53,673 nt of DNA from an uncultured Lachnospiraceae bacterium (GCA_902792005.1 CADAXW010000014.1:1-53673), one strand, 5' to 3'. Positions 19,423-29,205 are shown, counted from the stretch's first letter. The notes: generated by a model not told the origin, from the letters alone. A program made the numbers and translations.

Positions 19423-20536
19423 TGTGGTTTCTAATCGAGATATTCGTGTCCACCTGATAGCCTGCGCCCTCCTGTGTCAGGGAATTTGCGCAGATCATAT
19501 CCGCATTCTTCTTCGTCAGCTTCGCAGAGGAATTCTGAAGAAGGTTCTCCGTTTCCATGGAAAAGCCGCAGATGATCTGTCCTTCCTTCTTATTCTGTCC
19601 AAGGGAAAGAAGGATATCCTTTGTGCGCTTCAGCGGAATGGCCATATCGCCGTCCTTCTTTTTGATCTTCTGATCAGCCACCTCCGCCGGAGTATAGTCT
19701 GCCACTGCCGCTGCCATCACCACGATATCCGCAGTCTCAGCCGCAGCAGTCACCTCCCGGTACATATCCTCCGCCGTTTTGATCTTCTTTATCTCAACGC
19801 CAATGGGCGGCTCCAGCGCTGTAGGACCGGATACCAGGGTAACCTTAGCTCCGCGGTATGCCGCTGCCTTTGCCAGTGCATAGCCCATTTTCCCGGAGGA
19901 ATGATTGGTGATGACGCGGATGGGATCCAGAGGCTCCTCCGTAGGTCCGGCAGAAACCACCACATGCTTCCCTTCCATATCATGAGCATGGGCAACCTGC
20001 AGCAGGATCTCCTCCACCAGAAGCTCTTCCTTCGGAAGCTTTCCCTTTCCCTCATAGCCGCAGGCAAGATAGCCCTCGGAGGGTTCGATGATCTGATAGC
20101 CGAATCTCTTCAGCTTCGCGATATTATCCTGAACGATGGGGTTCTCCAGCATATATCCGTTCATGGAGGGGCATACCAGAATGGGGCAGCGTGCCGGCAG
20201 CACCGTGGTGGTCAGCATGTCGTCAGCGATGCCGTTCGCGATCTTGCCGATCACATCCGCTGTCGCCGGAGCGATGAGGATGCAGTCCGCACCGGTCCCC
20301 AGAGAGATATGAGGCACATGCGCCGCATCATCCGGGGTCTCATCAAAGGTATCCATATAAACTTTATTCTTGGTCAGCACCTCAAAGGTCTGTGGTGTAA
20401 TAAAATGCGCCGCATTCCGTGTCATAACCACATGCACCTCCGCATGCAGCTTCACAAGCATGCTTGCTACATTTGCCATCTTATATGCTGCAATGCCGCC
20501 GGTGACTCCCAGCAGTATCTTCTTTCCTTCCAGCAT
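19400..20536 (-). CDS. coaBC: Phosphopantothenoylcysteine synthetase/decarboxylase CoaBC, C-terminally short
   Basis: Bifunctional CoA-synthesis enzyme: CoaC decarboxylase (GVTGGIAAYKMA, catalytic His region AHVPHISL, PSMNGYM) at residues 1-180 and CoaB CTP-dependent synthetase (VSAGPTEEPLDPIRVITN, DQKIKKKDG) at 190-378. Family members run about 25-30 residues further, with a last strand and helix after the GAG.x.DTN motif. Here the protein reads GAGYQVDTNISIRNHIETK and stops. The divergent tail coincides with the pyrE promoter. It is the last gene of the pan operon, so pantothenate made upstream feeds directly into it. Confidence 0.92.
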   Translation of the reverse strand: MLEGKKILLGVTGGIAAYKMANVASMLVKLHAEVHVVMTRNAAHFITPQTFEVLTKNKVYMDTFDETPDDAAHVPHISLGTGADCILIAPATADVIGKIANGIADDMLTTTVLPARCPILVCPSMNGYMLENPIVQDNIAKLKRFGYQIIEPSEGYLACGYEGKGKLPKEELLVEEILLQVAHAHDMEGKHVVVSAGPTEEPLDPIRVITNHSSGKMGYALAKAAAYRGAKVTLVSGPTALEPPIGVEIKKIKTAEDMYREVTAAAETADIVVMAAAVADYTPAEVADQKIKKKDGDMAIPLKRTKDILLSLGQNKKEGQIICGFSMETENLLQNSSAKLTKKNADMICANSLTQEGAGYQVDTNISIRNHIETKADL

Positions 20537-20617
20537 ATCGCACCTCCTGTCCGTCCGTATATCCGAACGTCCGAAAATAACACGGCCGTCCGTTCATCCA
20601 CGTAGTGATCCGTCCGA

Positions 20618-21043
20618 TCACTCGTGGTTTCCGTCTGCTCCGTCATCCTCTGCCGGCATATCCTCCAGAAGTCCGTGCTTCTCATATCTGGTGGCACGGG
20701 TCACACGATTCCTGCAGTCCACAAATACGACTCTCGGAGGATTCTCCTTAAACTCTTCCGGTGTCATCAGCGCATAATTCATGATGATGACACGGTCACC
20801 GGTACAGGCATAGCGGGCTGCCGCACCGTTCAGACAGATCACGCCGGATCCCGGTTCCCCTGCGATAACGTAGGTCTCCAGTCTGGCGCCGTTATCCACA
20901 TTTGCGATCTGAACCTTCTCATACTCGATGAGTCCTGCCGCATCCATCAGGTCCTGATCGATGGTGATGCTGCCGACATAGTCCAGCTCTGCCTGGGTTA
21001 CGGTTGCTCTATGGATCTTACTCTTTAACACATTGATATACAT
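20618..21043 (-). CDS. panD: Aspartate 1-decarboxylase
   Basis: Makes beta-alanine for pantothenate. 141 residues. The pyruvoyl-forming Gly-Ser is in YVGSITID (residues 24-25), and [20 protein letters not shown] is the conserved core. The C-terminus has an acidic extension of about 15 residues. It follows panC by 40 bases. A hairpin (CCACG..GTGATC/GATCAC..CGTGG, 20598-20627) overlaps its stop codon. Confidence 0.97.
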   Translation of the reverse strand: MYINVLKSKIHRATVTQAELDYVGSITIDQDLMDAAGLIEYEKVQIANVDNGARLETYVIAGEPGSGVICLNGAAARYACTGDRVIIMNYALMTPEEFKENPPRVVFVDCRNRVTRATRYEKHGLLEDMPAEDDGADGNHE

Positions 21044-21083
21044 GATATTTTCCTTCCTCTAACTCTTCTATACATTGGCTGTT

Positions 21084-21932
21084 CTATACACTTGCAATAA
21101 AATTATCGATGAGACGAACCTTGTTGTTGATCTTAACTGCAATGGCGCAGAGGATATCCCCCTTCAGCACATCCACAGACTCCATGGTCAGACCGTCCAC
21201 CAGCTCCACATAGTCGATCTCAGCCATGGGCTCGCTCTCGATCAGGGCAGTCATGGCACCCTTGATGGCTGCGGCATCCCTCTCGCCGTCCTTCACCATC
21301 TGCTCTCCGAGGCGGATGGACTGAGACAGGATCAGCGCTGCCTTCCGCTCTTCCTCGTTCATATAGGTATTCCGTGAGCTCATGGCCAGTCCGTCTGCTT
21401 CACGAACGATGGGGCATCCCACGATCTCCAGAGGCATGTTCAGATCCTTTACCATACGCTTCACAACCGCCAGCTGCTGCGCATCCTTCTGTCCGAAGTA
21501 TGCCCGGTCCGGCTGCACGATGTTGAACAGCTTGGAAACCACCGTACATACGCCCCGGAAATGTACCGGCCGGGACAGTCCGCACAGATGATTTGTCAGA
21601 CCGTTCATATCCACGAAGGAAACAAAGCCATCCGGATACATTTCCGACGGTTCCGGATGAAAGATCAGGTCTGCGCCGGTGCTCTCACAAAGAGCCGCGT
21701 CATGCTCCATATCTCTCGGATATGCCTCCAGGTCCTCGTTGGGTCCGAACTGGGTGGGGTTTACGAATACGCTGACAACGGTTCTGTCATTATTCGCAAC
21801 ACTGGCTGCGATGAGGCTCTGGTGTCCTGCATGCAGGAAGCCCATGGTAGGAACCAGTCCTACGGTAAGGCCTTCCTTTCTCCATCCCTTTACGATCTCT
21901 CTTACTTCATTTACTGTCGTTGCGATCTTCAT
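21084..21932 (-). CDS. panC: Pantothenate synthetase
   Basis: Condenses pantoate and beta-alanine with ATP. 282 residues. Conserved blocks include VPTMGFLHAGHQSLI, FVNPTQFGPNEDLEAYPRD, YFGQKDAQQL and MSSRN.YM (KMSKS-like loop). Start ATG 21932 follows AGGAGG. It lies between panB and panD in the pan operon. Confidence 0.98.
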   Translation of the reverse strand: MKIATTVNEVREIVKGWRKEGLTVGLVPTMGFLHAGHQSLIAASVANNDRTVVSVFVNPTQFGPNEDLEAYPRDMEHDAALCESTGADLIFHPEPSEMYPDGFVSFVDMNGLTNHLCGLSRPVHFRGVCTVVSKLFNIVQPDRAYFGQKDAQQLAVVKRMVKDLNMPLEIVGCPIVREADGLAMSSRNTYMNEEERKAALILSQSIRLGEQMVKDGERDAAAIKGAMTALIESEPMAEIDYVELVDGLTMESVDVLKGDILCAIAVKINNKVRLIDNFIASV

Positions 21933-21972
21933 TCTGTCATCCTCCTGACTGATCTAATAAATAATTCTATGC

Positions 21973-22005
21973 TCTGTTCTTTATCTGTTCTTTATCTATT
22001 CTTTG
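21973..22005. repeat. Three tandem 11-bp repeats between panB and panC
   Basis: Three 11-base units, TAAAGAACAGA with one variant, on the coding (minus) strand, right after the panB stop. A related triplet lies between sbcD and sbcC (45482-45514). Confidence 0.85.
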
Positions 22006-22010
22006 ATCAA

Positions 22011-22862
22011 TTACTTCATAAGTGTATCCACGTACTTCACGATCTCATCATAAACCGCATCCTGCATTGCATAGGTATGCTCCTCTGCGGGATAGGTTCC
22101 TGCCTTGACTTCCTTATCATACGCCTCGAAGCCTGCCTTCATGGCCGGTCCGATGTCTGCGAAATGCTTCACGAACTTGGGGCTGAAATCACTGAACATC
22201 GCCAGCATATCCGCATAAACCAGCACCTGTCCGTCGCAGCCGGCTCCTGCACCGATCCCGATGGTGGGAACCTTCAGAAGGTTGGATACGATGGTTGCCA
22301 GCTTTGCCGGAACGCATTCCAGCGTTACCGCAAAGGCACCTGCCTCTTCCACGGCCAGCGCATCCCGGATCAGCTTCTTTGCCGGCTCCAGCTCCTTCGC
22401 CTGGGACTTGAAGCCGCCGAACACGTTGATGGACTGAGGCGTCATTCCCAGGTGTGCTACCACCGGGATCCCCGCCTGGGTAATGGCCTTGATCTGAGGG
22501 CATACCTCAACTCCGCCTTCCAGCTTCACAGCCTGGCCCCTGCCCTCCTTCATCAGCCGTCCTGCATTGACCACTGCATCATAGACCGAGGTCTGATATG
22601 ACATAAAGGGCATATCGATGACCACCAGCGCATTTTCTGCGCCCCTGGATACGGCAGCTCCGTGATGGATCATATCCTCCATGGTAACGGAAATGGTATC
22701 CGGATAGCCAAGAACCACATTTCCGAGAGAGTCTCCCACCAGGATCGAATTCACGCCTGCGCTGTCGATCAGCTTTGCCGTGGAATAATCATACGCGGTC
22801 AGCATGGAGATCTTCTCGCCCTTTTTCTTCATTTCCTGAAATGTAATCACTGTATTCTTCAT
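22011..22862 (-). CDS. panB: 3-methyl-2-oxobutanoate hydroxymethyltransferase
   Basis: Transfers a hydroxymethyl group from methylene-THF to ketoisovalerate, giving ketopantoate. 283 residues with [26 protein letters not shown], catalytic Glu in ECVPAKLA and [14 protein letters not shown]. Start ATG 22862 is 8 bases after AGGAGG; the ATG two codons earlier is too close to that site. Its product is the substrate of the reductase encoded upstream. Confidence 0.97.
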   Translation of the reverse strand: MKNTVITFQEMKKKGEKISMLTAYDYSTAKLIDSAGVNSILVGDSLGNVVLGYPDTISVTMEDMIHHGAAVSRGAENALVVIDMPFMSYQTSVYDAVVNAGRLMKEGRGQAVKLEGGVEVCPQIKAITQAGIPVVAHLGMTPQSINVFGGFKSQAKELEPAKKLIRDALAVEEAGAFAVTLECVPAKLATIVSNLLKVPTIGIGAGAGCDGQVLVYADMLAMFSDFSPKFVKHFADIGPAMKAGFEAYDKEVKAGTYPAEEHTYAMQDAVYDEIVKYVDTLMK

Positions 22863-22887
22863 ATGCATGCCCTCCTATTAGTCCAAC

Positions 22888-23724
22888 TTATTCGTCCAAC
22901 AGTTTTCTTACCGCACTGTAATCCCTGTCCGGGTTCTTACGCTCCGCCACCCGGAGCACCTGTCTGGAGAGGGAAATGTATGTTTCCCGATTCTCTCCTG
23001 TCAGCACATCCAGATGCTTTGCCACGGTTTCTGCATCTCCGCGTTCCGCAGGTCCTGTGAGCTGAAGCACCGGTCCCTTCGCAGCAATGCCGGAAGCGTT
23101 GTCCAGAAAGAGACCTGCCAGTGCCTGCTCTGCCTCCTCTTCGGTGAAGCCGCAGGCGGTGAGTTCCTCGGCTGCCATGGCATAAAGCCCGCACACCAGA
23201 TTGCTTGCCATCACTGCAGAAGCATGGTATCTCACCTTTTCCTCCGCAGAGATCTGCTTACATCTGAGTCCGCAGTCCTGCAGAAGCCGGATCCACGTAT
23301 CCAGATACTTTGGATCGCCCTCCACAGTAAAGAACGCTCTGTCCAGTGTCTGATAAGATGTTTCTCTGTTTGAAATTGCATATAGGGGATGAATCGAATA
23401 ACCATAAGCTCCGGTTCCGGTAAAGATTCCGGAGGAAAGCGCGCCGCTGGTGTGGCACAGGAGCTTACCCTTCAGTGATACGGCATTTTGTAATTCCCGG
23501 AGAACGGGAGCGATGGCCTGATCACTGACTGTAAGAAAGACTGCATCATTTTCCTCGACCAGAGAGTTAACTGACTCGTAAACGATAGTACCGGTCTTTT
23601 GTGCCGCATCCAAAGCCCGCTCTCCTGTCCGGTTATAATAGCCCGTGACCTGAGCTCCGTGCTCCTTCAGATACCGTCCCAGCGTACAGCCGACGCGGCC
23701 GGCACCGTAAAATCCAATCTTCAT
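22888..23724 (-). CDS. Rossmann/DUF2520 reductase, probable PanG-type ketopantoate reductase
   Basis: 278 residues. An N-terminal NAD(P)-binding Rossmann fold (KIGFYGAGRVGCTLGRYL) is followed by an all-helical DUF2520-type C-terminal domain (HASAVMASNLVCGLYAMAAE). It is the first gene of the panB-panC-panD-coaBC run. No panE is seen in the window, so the missing ketopantoate reductase step is best explained by this protein. PanG, an alternative ketopantoate reductase described in Francisella, belongs to this kind of family as I recall. Start ATG 23724 follows AGGAGGTGAT. Confidence 0.85.
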   Translation of the reverse strand: MKIGFYGAGRVGCTLGRYLKEHGAQVTGYYNRTGERALDAAQKTGTIVYESVNSLVEENDAVFLTVSDQAIAPVLRELQNAVSLKGKLLCHTSGALSSGIFTGTGAYGYSIHPLYAISNRETSYQTLDRAFFTVEGDPKYLDTWIRLLQDCGLRCKQISAEEKVRYHASAVMASNLVCGLYAMAAEELTACGFTEEEAEQALAGLFLDNASGIAAKGPVLQLTGPAERGDAETVAKHLDVLTGENRETYISLSRQVLRVAERKNPDRDYSAVRKLLDE

Positions 23725-23818
23725 ACGATCACCTCCTGTCCGTTTAAAAGTGAAATGTGAATACATACACCTGACATAGGCTCTGATCATCTGATGCTTG
23801 GTCCTTCATTCAATTGTC

Positions 23819-23876
23819 AAAGGGTACAGTTTCTTTCGAATACCATCCATGGAGAGTATACGAAACTGTACCCTTT
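23819..23876. terminator. Long bidirectional terminator hairpin
   Basis: 15-bp perfect arms (23819-23833 and 23862-23876: AAAGGGTACAGTTTC and complement) extend inward with an imperfect TTCGAATAC/GTATACGAA stem. The better T tract is on the plus strand; on the minus strand a TTGACA directly follows and may be the -35 of the pan operon. Confidence 0.7.
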
Positions 23877-23938
23877 TTGTAAATACTTTTTCGCTTTTTA
23901 AATTGTATAAAATTAAATACAAGGAACCGCCCGTTTTT

Positions 23939-26401
23939 TTAGTTCGGAACCGCCGGTGTCCAGTACTCTCTGCCGTAGATATCCGTCAGAAGATAGGTTA
24001 CCCGGATGCCGTCACCGATGGTCACGTAGGACAGCTTGATATCCTTGCTGTAGGTGATCTGCTCTCCCCACATGTAACTGTCATCATAGGTCTGATCGTA
24101 CTTATAGTAATCTGCAAGGAAGTCGATTTTCGTACCCTCGGGGATCTCCGTGATTCCCTTCGCGATGGTTTCCGTCTCACCGTCCTTATAGTCATAGCGC
24201 GCACCGGCGATATAGCCGTTTGTATGTTCGCTGTCAAAGACAATGATCAGATTGGCACGAACGCCGTCCAGAAGCACCGGAACACGTCCCTGGGTAACCA
24301 CCTTGCCGTTCTCGTCCTTCATTTCGGACTCGAAATAGTACGGCACTGCAAGACCGTCGATGGCAAACCAGGTTCCGTCGGTATCTCCCACCAGCTTTCC
24401 TTCATCATCAAACTCATACAGGTTGTCCAGACCCAGATCCACATAACCGGTTCCGTCATCATAGAAGACATTCACCTGCAGGTTTTCGATCATGGCCCAG
24501 TCCTCTTTCTTAATGGACATGGTATGGGTTCCGTCCGCCTCCGTATCCCACTTCAGAAGAGCCTGATCAAATTGATGTTCAGCGATGTAGCTTGCAGCCG
24601 CCTCTACATCCATATCCGACATATAATCTGCAGCGCCTGCATCTACCCCCGGTACGGAGCGTCCGCCCAGGAAGGCGCTCAGAAGTCCGCTGATCATATC
24701 CGAGCTTCCGCCGCTGCTGCTTCCGCCACCGCCCAGAAGGGATGTGATGGGACTGCCTGCACCGCCGGCTGCGATCTGTCCGGAGGTCTCCAGACTTGCA
24801 AAAGCCTTGATGCAGTCATTATATTCAGAGTTCACACCGATGCTGTTATTGTTGCTCACTGCGGTACTCACAGAGGAGGTCTTACGATACGGGAAGTAAA
24901 TGGATACGCCGTATGCGTTGGTCATGTTGGATGAAGTCCGATTGTACTTCACGCTGGCCTGAATGGCTTTGGACAGCTCCTTTGCCTCAGTGGTTCCCAC
25001 CTGCTCTGCAAAATGAACCAGATCCACCTGATCGATGCCTGATGTGGAGAACTCACGGGTACCTGCACGTGCCTCGGAAACCTGCTTATAGCTGTCACCC
25101 TTGATCATGCTGCTGGTATTCTTGGAAAATGCAGACAGCTTCGACGGGATGGTGGCAGAAAACTCTGCCAGGTCGATAACGGAAAGAGTTGTCTTCTGGC
25201 CGCCACATTTCCGTGCACACTCATCCACAAAGCCATCCACGATATTCTTTCCGATATCGATGGTTGCCATGGATGTATCCTTGGACAGAGCGTTCAGCCA
25301 GTCGGTGTAGTACCAGCCGATGCCCGGCTCCGTCTCCTCGGAGGCGATCATATAATCTGCATAATTGCTGCACATGATACCGGTTTCCAGCGTAGCCATG
25401 AGGCAGGCATCAAAACCGATAAAGTCAAATGTAACGCCGCCGTTCTTCAGTGCGGTGTTCATTCCGGCCAGGTCCATGGAGCCGCTCCGCTTGAAGCGCT
25501 CGTCATATCCGAAGCCGCTGATGGAGCCGCCGCCGTGATCCCAGAAGATCAGGTCATAACGGTCTGCCGGATAATTCTTTGCGGAAAACTGGATAAACTC
25601 TGTCAGAGTTGCAGGATCGGTCATGGCCTTGTTGCCAGCATCCGATACAAGCTGCGCCAGCTGTCCGTTCTGGATCTTATAGATCTGATTGGTGGAATTG
25701 GAGATGCCGCTGGTCCTCCATCCCGTACATCCGCCGGTGTAAAGGAGGATATTCACCTTGTCTGAAAGAGAGGCCGCTGCCATCTCCCGCATATCATTGG
25801 TAGCCATGCCGCTGCGGGACTCAAGATCCGTACCACACATATAGACCATGATGGTCACGGTATCCTGACCGTTACCCTTGATCTTAGTCCGCTTCGGTGC
25901 TGCTGCCGGATCCACCTCACGGTTCAGCTTGCCCGTGTTGCTCTGGTTATTAAACCAGGAAGCAGAATTCGTACTTCCGTTTCCGCCGAAGCCGCCAAGC
26001 AGACTGCTGATCACACTGCCTGCACCGCCGCCGGAGCTGCTTCCACCGGAGCTGTTTCCTCCGCTGCTGCTTCCGCCCGGAGTAACACTTCCGGAGGTAC
26101 TGGTTCCGTCATCACTGCCGCCGCCTGCCAGCATGGCTGTCAGTCCGCCGCCACCGCCCAGAAGAAGTGCGATGATCACAGCGATGATGGATGTCTTTCC
26201 ACCGCCAAACAGTCCGCCGCCTGCTCTCTGGCCTCCGCTTCCGGAGCCGGATGAGCCGCCTGAACTTCCTGAACTGCCGGTTCTTCCGGCATAGCCGTCT
26301 GCGCGTCCTACGGGACCGGTACCAAGGCCTTCCCCTCTTCGCTTCATGGGCTTGGATTCCCCTGTTACATTTTTGTCTCTTCTATTACTGTTCGGTTCCA
26401 T
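23939..26401 (-). CDS. Clostripain-family (C11) cysteine peptidase, membrane-anchored
   Basis: 820 residues from ATG 26401 behind AAAGGGA. The N-terminal 45 residues are polar. Ser/Gly-rich stretches flank one hydrophobic helix (TSIIAVIIALLLGGGGGLTA), so the peptidase is probably displayed outside the cell. The C11 domain has catalytic His in YDLIFWDHGGG and Cys in FIGFDACLMATLE; these enzymes cut after Arg or Lys. A second Gly/Ser-rich linker is followed by a beta-rich C-terminal domain. It has its own promoter. Confidence 0.9.
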   Translation of the reverse strand: MEPNSNRRDKNVTGESKPMKRRGEGLGTGPVGRADGYAGRTGSSGSSGGSSGSGSGGQRAGGGLFGGGKTSIIAVIIALLLGGGGGLTAMLAGGGSDDGTSTSGSVTPGGSSSGGNSSGGSSSGGGAGSVISSLLGGFGGNGSTNSASWFNNQSNTGKLNREVDPAAAPKRTKIKGNGQDTVTIMVYMCGTDLESRSGMATNDMREMAAASLSDKVNILLYTGGCTGWRTSGISNSTNQIYKIQNGQLAQLVSDAGNKAMTDPATLTEFIQFSAKNYPADRYDLIFWDHGGGSISGFGYDERFKRSGSMDLAGMNTALKNGGVTFDFIGFDACLMATLETGIMCSNYADYMIASEETEPGIGWYYTDWLNALSKDTSMATIDIGKNIVDGFVDECARKCGGQKTTLSVIDLAEFSATIPSKLSAFSKNTSSMIKGDSYKQVSEARAGTREFSTSGIDQVDLVHFAEQVGTTEAKELSKAIQASVKYNRTSSNMTNAYGVSIYFPYRKTSSVSTAVSNNNSIGVNSEYNDCIKAFASLETSGQIAAGGAGSPITSLLGGGGSSSGGSSDMISGLLSAFLGGRSVPGVDAGAADYMSDMDVEAAASYIAEHQFDQALLKWDTEADGTHTMSIKKEDWAMIENLQVNVFYDDGTGYVDLGLDNLYEFDDEGKLVGDTDGTWFAIDGLAVPYYFESEMKDENGKVVTQGRVPVLLDGVRANLIIVFDSEHTNGYIAGARYDYKDGETETIAKGITEIPEGTKIDFLADYYKYDQTYDDSYMWGEQITYSKDIKLSYVTIGDGIRVTYLLTDIYGREYWTPAVPN

Positions 26402-26438
26402 ATAGATCCCTTTCTGTGCTTGTCTATATTTCAGAGAC

Positions 26439-26467
26439 ATTGTAGCAAAAACCCACAAAAGAGACAA
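26439..26467 (-). promoter_or_regulatory. Promoter of the C11 peptidase gene
   Basis: TTGTCT (26462-26467), 17-base spacer, TACAAT (26439-26444) on the minus strand, about 30 bases before the RBS. Confidence 0.75.
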
Positions 26468-26482
26468 TAAAAATGTGTTCTC

Positions 26483-26515
26483 CTCCGGAGCGCCGTTCGG
26501 CGCATCATTCGATGC
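26483..26515. repeat. Tandem hairpins with TTC-type loops between divergent genes
   Basis: CTCCGGAG (26483-26490), GCGCC-GTTC-GGCGC (26490-26503) and GCATC-ATTC-GATGC (26502-26515) are adjacent or overlap by a base or two. They lie between the divergent promoters of the C11 peptidase and EAL genes. Confidence 0.65.
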
Positions 26516-26534
26516 CCCTTCCCGTTCGTATTTC

Positions 26535-26563
26535 TTGTGATTTCTCCTCTTTTCTGCTATAAT
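26535..26563 (+). promoter_or_regulatory. Promoter of the EAL gene
   Basis: TTGTGA (26535-26540), 17-base spacer, TATAAT (26558-26563); the RBS AAGGAGGTGA lies about 35 bases downstream. Confidence 0.75.
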
Positions 26564-26611
26564 TAAATATCTGAATATATTTTCAGAATATTTCCAGAAG
26601 GAGGTGACGAA

Positions 26612-28567
26612 ATGGGGCGTATCGTTTATTTTGACTTTGCGGCTTTTATTATTCTGTCCATCCTTCTGTTTTCTCTTTTCTTCCGGAAAATGACCCGGGG
26701 GCGTATCTTTAATACTTATATAGCCCTGCTTCTGATACTGCTCATCTCCACCTTTGCAGATGCACTTTCCACCAGTAAACTCGTTGCCGTCGGTGACATA
26801 GCCCTTCGAAACAAATACCGGATCGCCATCAGCACCGTTTATTTTATCTTCCGTGTCATGGCCGGTCCGATTTACATCGTATTCGTAGGACATCTCACCG
26901 GAACCTGGTACAAGCTGAAGAAAAACATGGCTGCCATGGTAGGCTTTGTTCTTCCGTATCTGCTGCTGATCATCCTGTTGATCTATAACTCGATCTCCCA
27001 CAGTGTATTCAGCTTTGATCCGGACGGAACCTACATCCGCGGCCCTCTGATGAGCATCATTTATGCCATCGGAATTTTCTACATGGTATATGCCATGCTG
27101 TATCTGATCCTCGCGCGAAAATACATGGATCGGGAAAAGCTGTTCACCATGCTGACCATCTTCCCCTTTACCGGCATAGCCATGCTGGTTCAGTTCCTCG
27201 TACCGAAATATCTACTGGAAATGTTCGCCTACTCCATCACCGCCATGCTGATCAATATCATCATCCTGCGGCCGGAGGAGACCTACGATGCCGTCAGCGG
27301 TTCCAAGTCTTACCGGGCATTTCATGAGGATATCCAGAAGTACTACCGTTCCTATACACCCTGCGATCTGATCTTTGTTCGTGTAAAGAACAGTACCGCA
27401 CTTCTTTCCATTCTGGGAAATGCCAAGCACCAGCTTCTGCAGCGTGAGATCGCCTCCATGCTCCGGGACACCGGAGTGAAGGTTCCGCGGAATCACTATC
27501 ATGATGTGTATTCCCTGTACAACGGGCTCTTCGTGGTGATGATCGACGGAAAAAAGCGGTCCGAACTTGTGATGCAGGAGTCTGAGCGGATCTTCGATAC
27601 CATGAAGCAGCCCTTCCACTTCAGTCATCTGGATCTGGACCTGGACATCAGCGTCTGCACGGTCAAGTGTCCCACTGATATCGATAATTACGAGGAGCTG
27701 AACGATTTTGCCAACTCCTTCCACTACAACATTCCGGATGACCGCGTGATCCATCTTTCGGATATCGCCCCGGAGAAACAGTATCAGATCAAGAAAAACA
27801 TCGATGACATCATCAGCCGCGGCATCATCAACCAAAGCTTTACCATGTATTATCAGCCCATCTATTCCGTGAAGGAGCAAAGATTTACCACCGCCGAGGC
27901 ACTGATCCGCCTCTTTGATGAAGAAAACGGCATGGTATCCCCTGCCATCTTCATCCCCTCCGCGGAAAAGAGCGGCGCCATCCATAAGATCGGTGAATTC
28001 GTAGTCGAGTCCGTATGCGGTTTCATTTCCGGGCAGGATATGGAGAAGCTGGGGCTGAAGTATGTGGAGATCAACCTCTCTGCTGTGCAGTGTATGCGGA
28101 ACAGTATCGTCACCAAGGTCAGCGACGTTCTGCAGGAGTACAAGGTAAAGCCCGCATATGTGAACTTCGAGATCACCGAGACAGCCTCCGATTTTGTACA
28201 TGATACCGTGAAGGCAAATGTATCCGCCATGCACGAAAACGGCCTGGAGTTTGCTCTGGATGATTACGGCACCGGCTACTCCAATCTGCAGCGTATGATA
28301 GACTTCCCCTTCAAGCTGATCAAACTGGACAAGCGGTTTGTGGATGAATGGGAGGATCCGACGATGCGCAGGGTCATTCAGAATACCATCCGTATGCTGA
28401 AGGATATCGGGAAAGAGATCGTGGTGGAAGGCGTGGAAACCGCCGAAGAGGCTGCATGGTTCTCTGAACAGAACTGCGATTACATTCAGGGCTTCTACTA
28501 TGCAAGGCCCATGCCGAAGGAAGACTTCCTGACCTTCATCCGGGAGAAGAACGGGCAGCCGGCCTGA
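26612..28567 (+). CDS. Membrane EAL-domain cyclic-di-GMP phosphodiesterase
   Basis: 651 residues. The N-terminal 225 residues form about seven hydrophobic helices, a likely sensor. Residues about 230-380 look like a GGDEF fold without the GGDEF signature, so it is unlikely to make c-di-GMP. The C-terminal EAL domain keeps the catalytic set: AEALIR, EINLSAVQ, EITE, LDDYGTGYSN, IKLDK, VEGVET and QGFYYARP. It is therefore predicted to hydrolyse c-di-GMP. The start follows AAGGAGGTGA. A bidirectional terminator follows the gene. Confidence 0.95.
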   Translation: MGRIVYFDFAAFIILSILLFSLFFRKMTRGRIFNTYIALLLILLISTFADALSTSKLVAVGDIALRNKYRIAISTVYFIFRVMAGPIYIVFVGHLTGTWYKLKKNMAAMVGFVLPYLLLIILLIYNSISHSVFSFDPDGTYIRGPLMSIIYAIGIFYMVYAMLYLILARKYMDREKLFTMLTIFPFTGIAMLVQFLVPKYLLEMFAYSITAMLINIIILRPEETYDAVSGSKSYRAFHEDIQKYYRSYTPCDLIFVRVKNSTALLSILGNAKHQLLQREIASMLRDTGVKVPRNHYHDVYSLYNGLFVVMIDGKKRSELVMQESERIFDTMKQPFHFSHLDLDLDISVCTVKCPTDIDNYEELNDFANSFHYNIPDDRVIHLSDIAPEKQYQIKKNIDDIISRGIINQSFTMYYQPIYSVKEQRFTTAEALIRLFDEENGMVSPAIFIPSAEKSGAIHKIGEFVVESVCGFISGQDMEKLGLKYVEINLSAVQCMRNSIVTKVSDVLQEYKVKPAYVNFEITETASDFVHDTVKANVSAMHENGLEFALDDYGTGYSNLQRMIDFPFKLIKLDKRFVDEWEDPTMRRVIQNTIRMLKDIGKEIVVEGVETAEEAAWFSEQNCDYIQGFYYARPMPKEDFLTFIREKNGQPA

Positions 28568-28597
28568 TCACCGGCCATGAACATATCCAAACATAAA

Positions 28598-28630
28598 AAA
28601 TCTCACCGAAGATACTCTCCGGTGAGATTT
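28598..28630. terminator. Bidirectional terminator between EAL gene and rubrerythrin
   Basis: An 11-bp stem AAATCTCACCG/CGGTGAGATTT with A and T tracts on both sides separates two convergent genes. Confidence 0.9.
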
Positions 28631-28665
28631 CTTTTATTTCTTTTATATCCTTATCATAAAACTCC

Positions 28666-29205
28666 TTATGAGAAATAACGGTCCAGAAGACCCTGGAAGC
28701 CCTTTCCGTGTCTTGCTTCATCTCTTGCGATCTCATGAACGATGTCATGGATAGCGTCCAGATTCAGCTCCTTTGCCTTTTTCGCCAGCTTAGCGCGGCC
28801 TTCGGTTGCACCGTACTCAGCATCTGCACGAAGCTCCAGATTCTTCTTGGTGGAGTCAGTAACCACCTCACCCAGAAGCTCAGCAAAATGTGCCGCATGC
28901 CATGCTTCCTCGATGGCAGCCTTCTCAAAGAAAGCTCCTACCTCAGGATAACCCTCGCGGATCGCTACACGGCTCATGGCAAGATACATACCAACCTCGG
29001 TACATTCTCCGTTGAACATCTCACGAAGGCCGTCCTTGATATCATCCGGAGCACTGTCAGCAACACCGACTACATGCTCAGCTGCCCATGCCTTTCCCTC
29101 ATCCATTGCCTTAAACTTGTCTGCAGGTGCATGACAAATGGGGCACTCAGCCGGGGCTGCATCACCTTCGTAAATATAACCGCATACTGTACATACAAAC
29201 TTCAT
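28666..29205 (-). CDS. Reverse-type rubrerythrin
   Basis: Non-haem iron peroxidase, 179 residues. A rubredoxin domain lies at the N-terminus ([10 protein letters not shown] and [11 protein letters not shown]), before the ferritin-like diiron domain ([41 protein letters not shown]). This reversed domain order is known from clostridial enzymes that remove peroxide and oxygen. It supports an anaerobic host. The RBS is GAAGGAGG, with a promoter at 29300-29329 and a leader hairpin. Confidence 0.95.
   Translation of the reverse strand: MKFVCTVCGYIYEGDAAPAECPICHAPADKFKAMDEGKAWAAEHVVGVADSAPDDIKDGLREMFNGECTEVGMYLAMSRVAIREGYPEVGAFFEKAAIEEAWHAAHFAELLGEVVTDSTKKNLELRADAEYGATEGRAKLAKKAKELNLDAIHDIVHEIARDEARHGKGFQGLLDRYFS

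Noticed and set aside
20598-20627. Terminator between panD and coaBC
   Set aside because: The hairpin is clear but no T tract follows on the minus strand, and the genes are in one pathway and close together.
26402-27001. N-terminal extension of the C11 peptidase by 200 residues
   Set aside because: It is antisense to the EAL gene and crosses both promoters; ATG 26401 has an RBS and starts before the membrane helix.
27300-27760. Active diguanylate cyclase in the EAL protein
   Set aside because: The GGDEF signature is missing and replaced by SLYNGLF, so only phosphodiesterase activity is supported.
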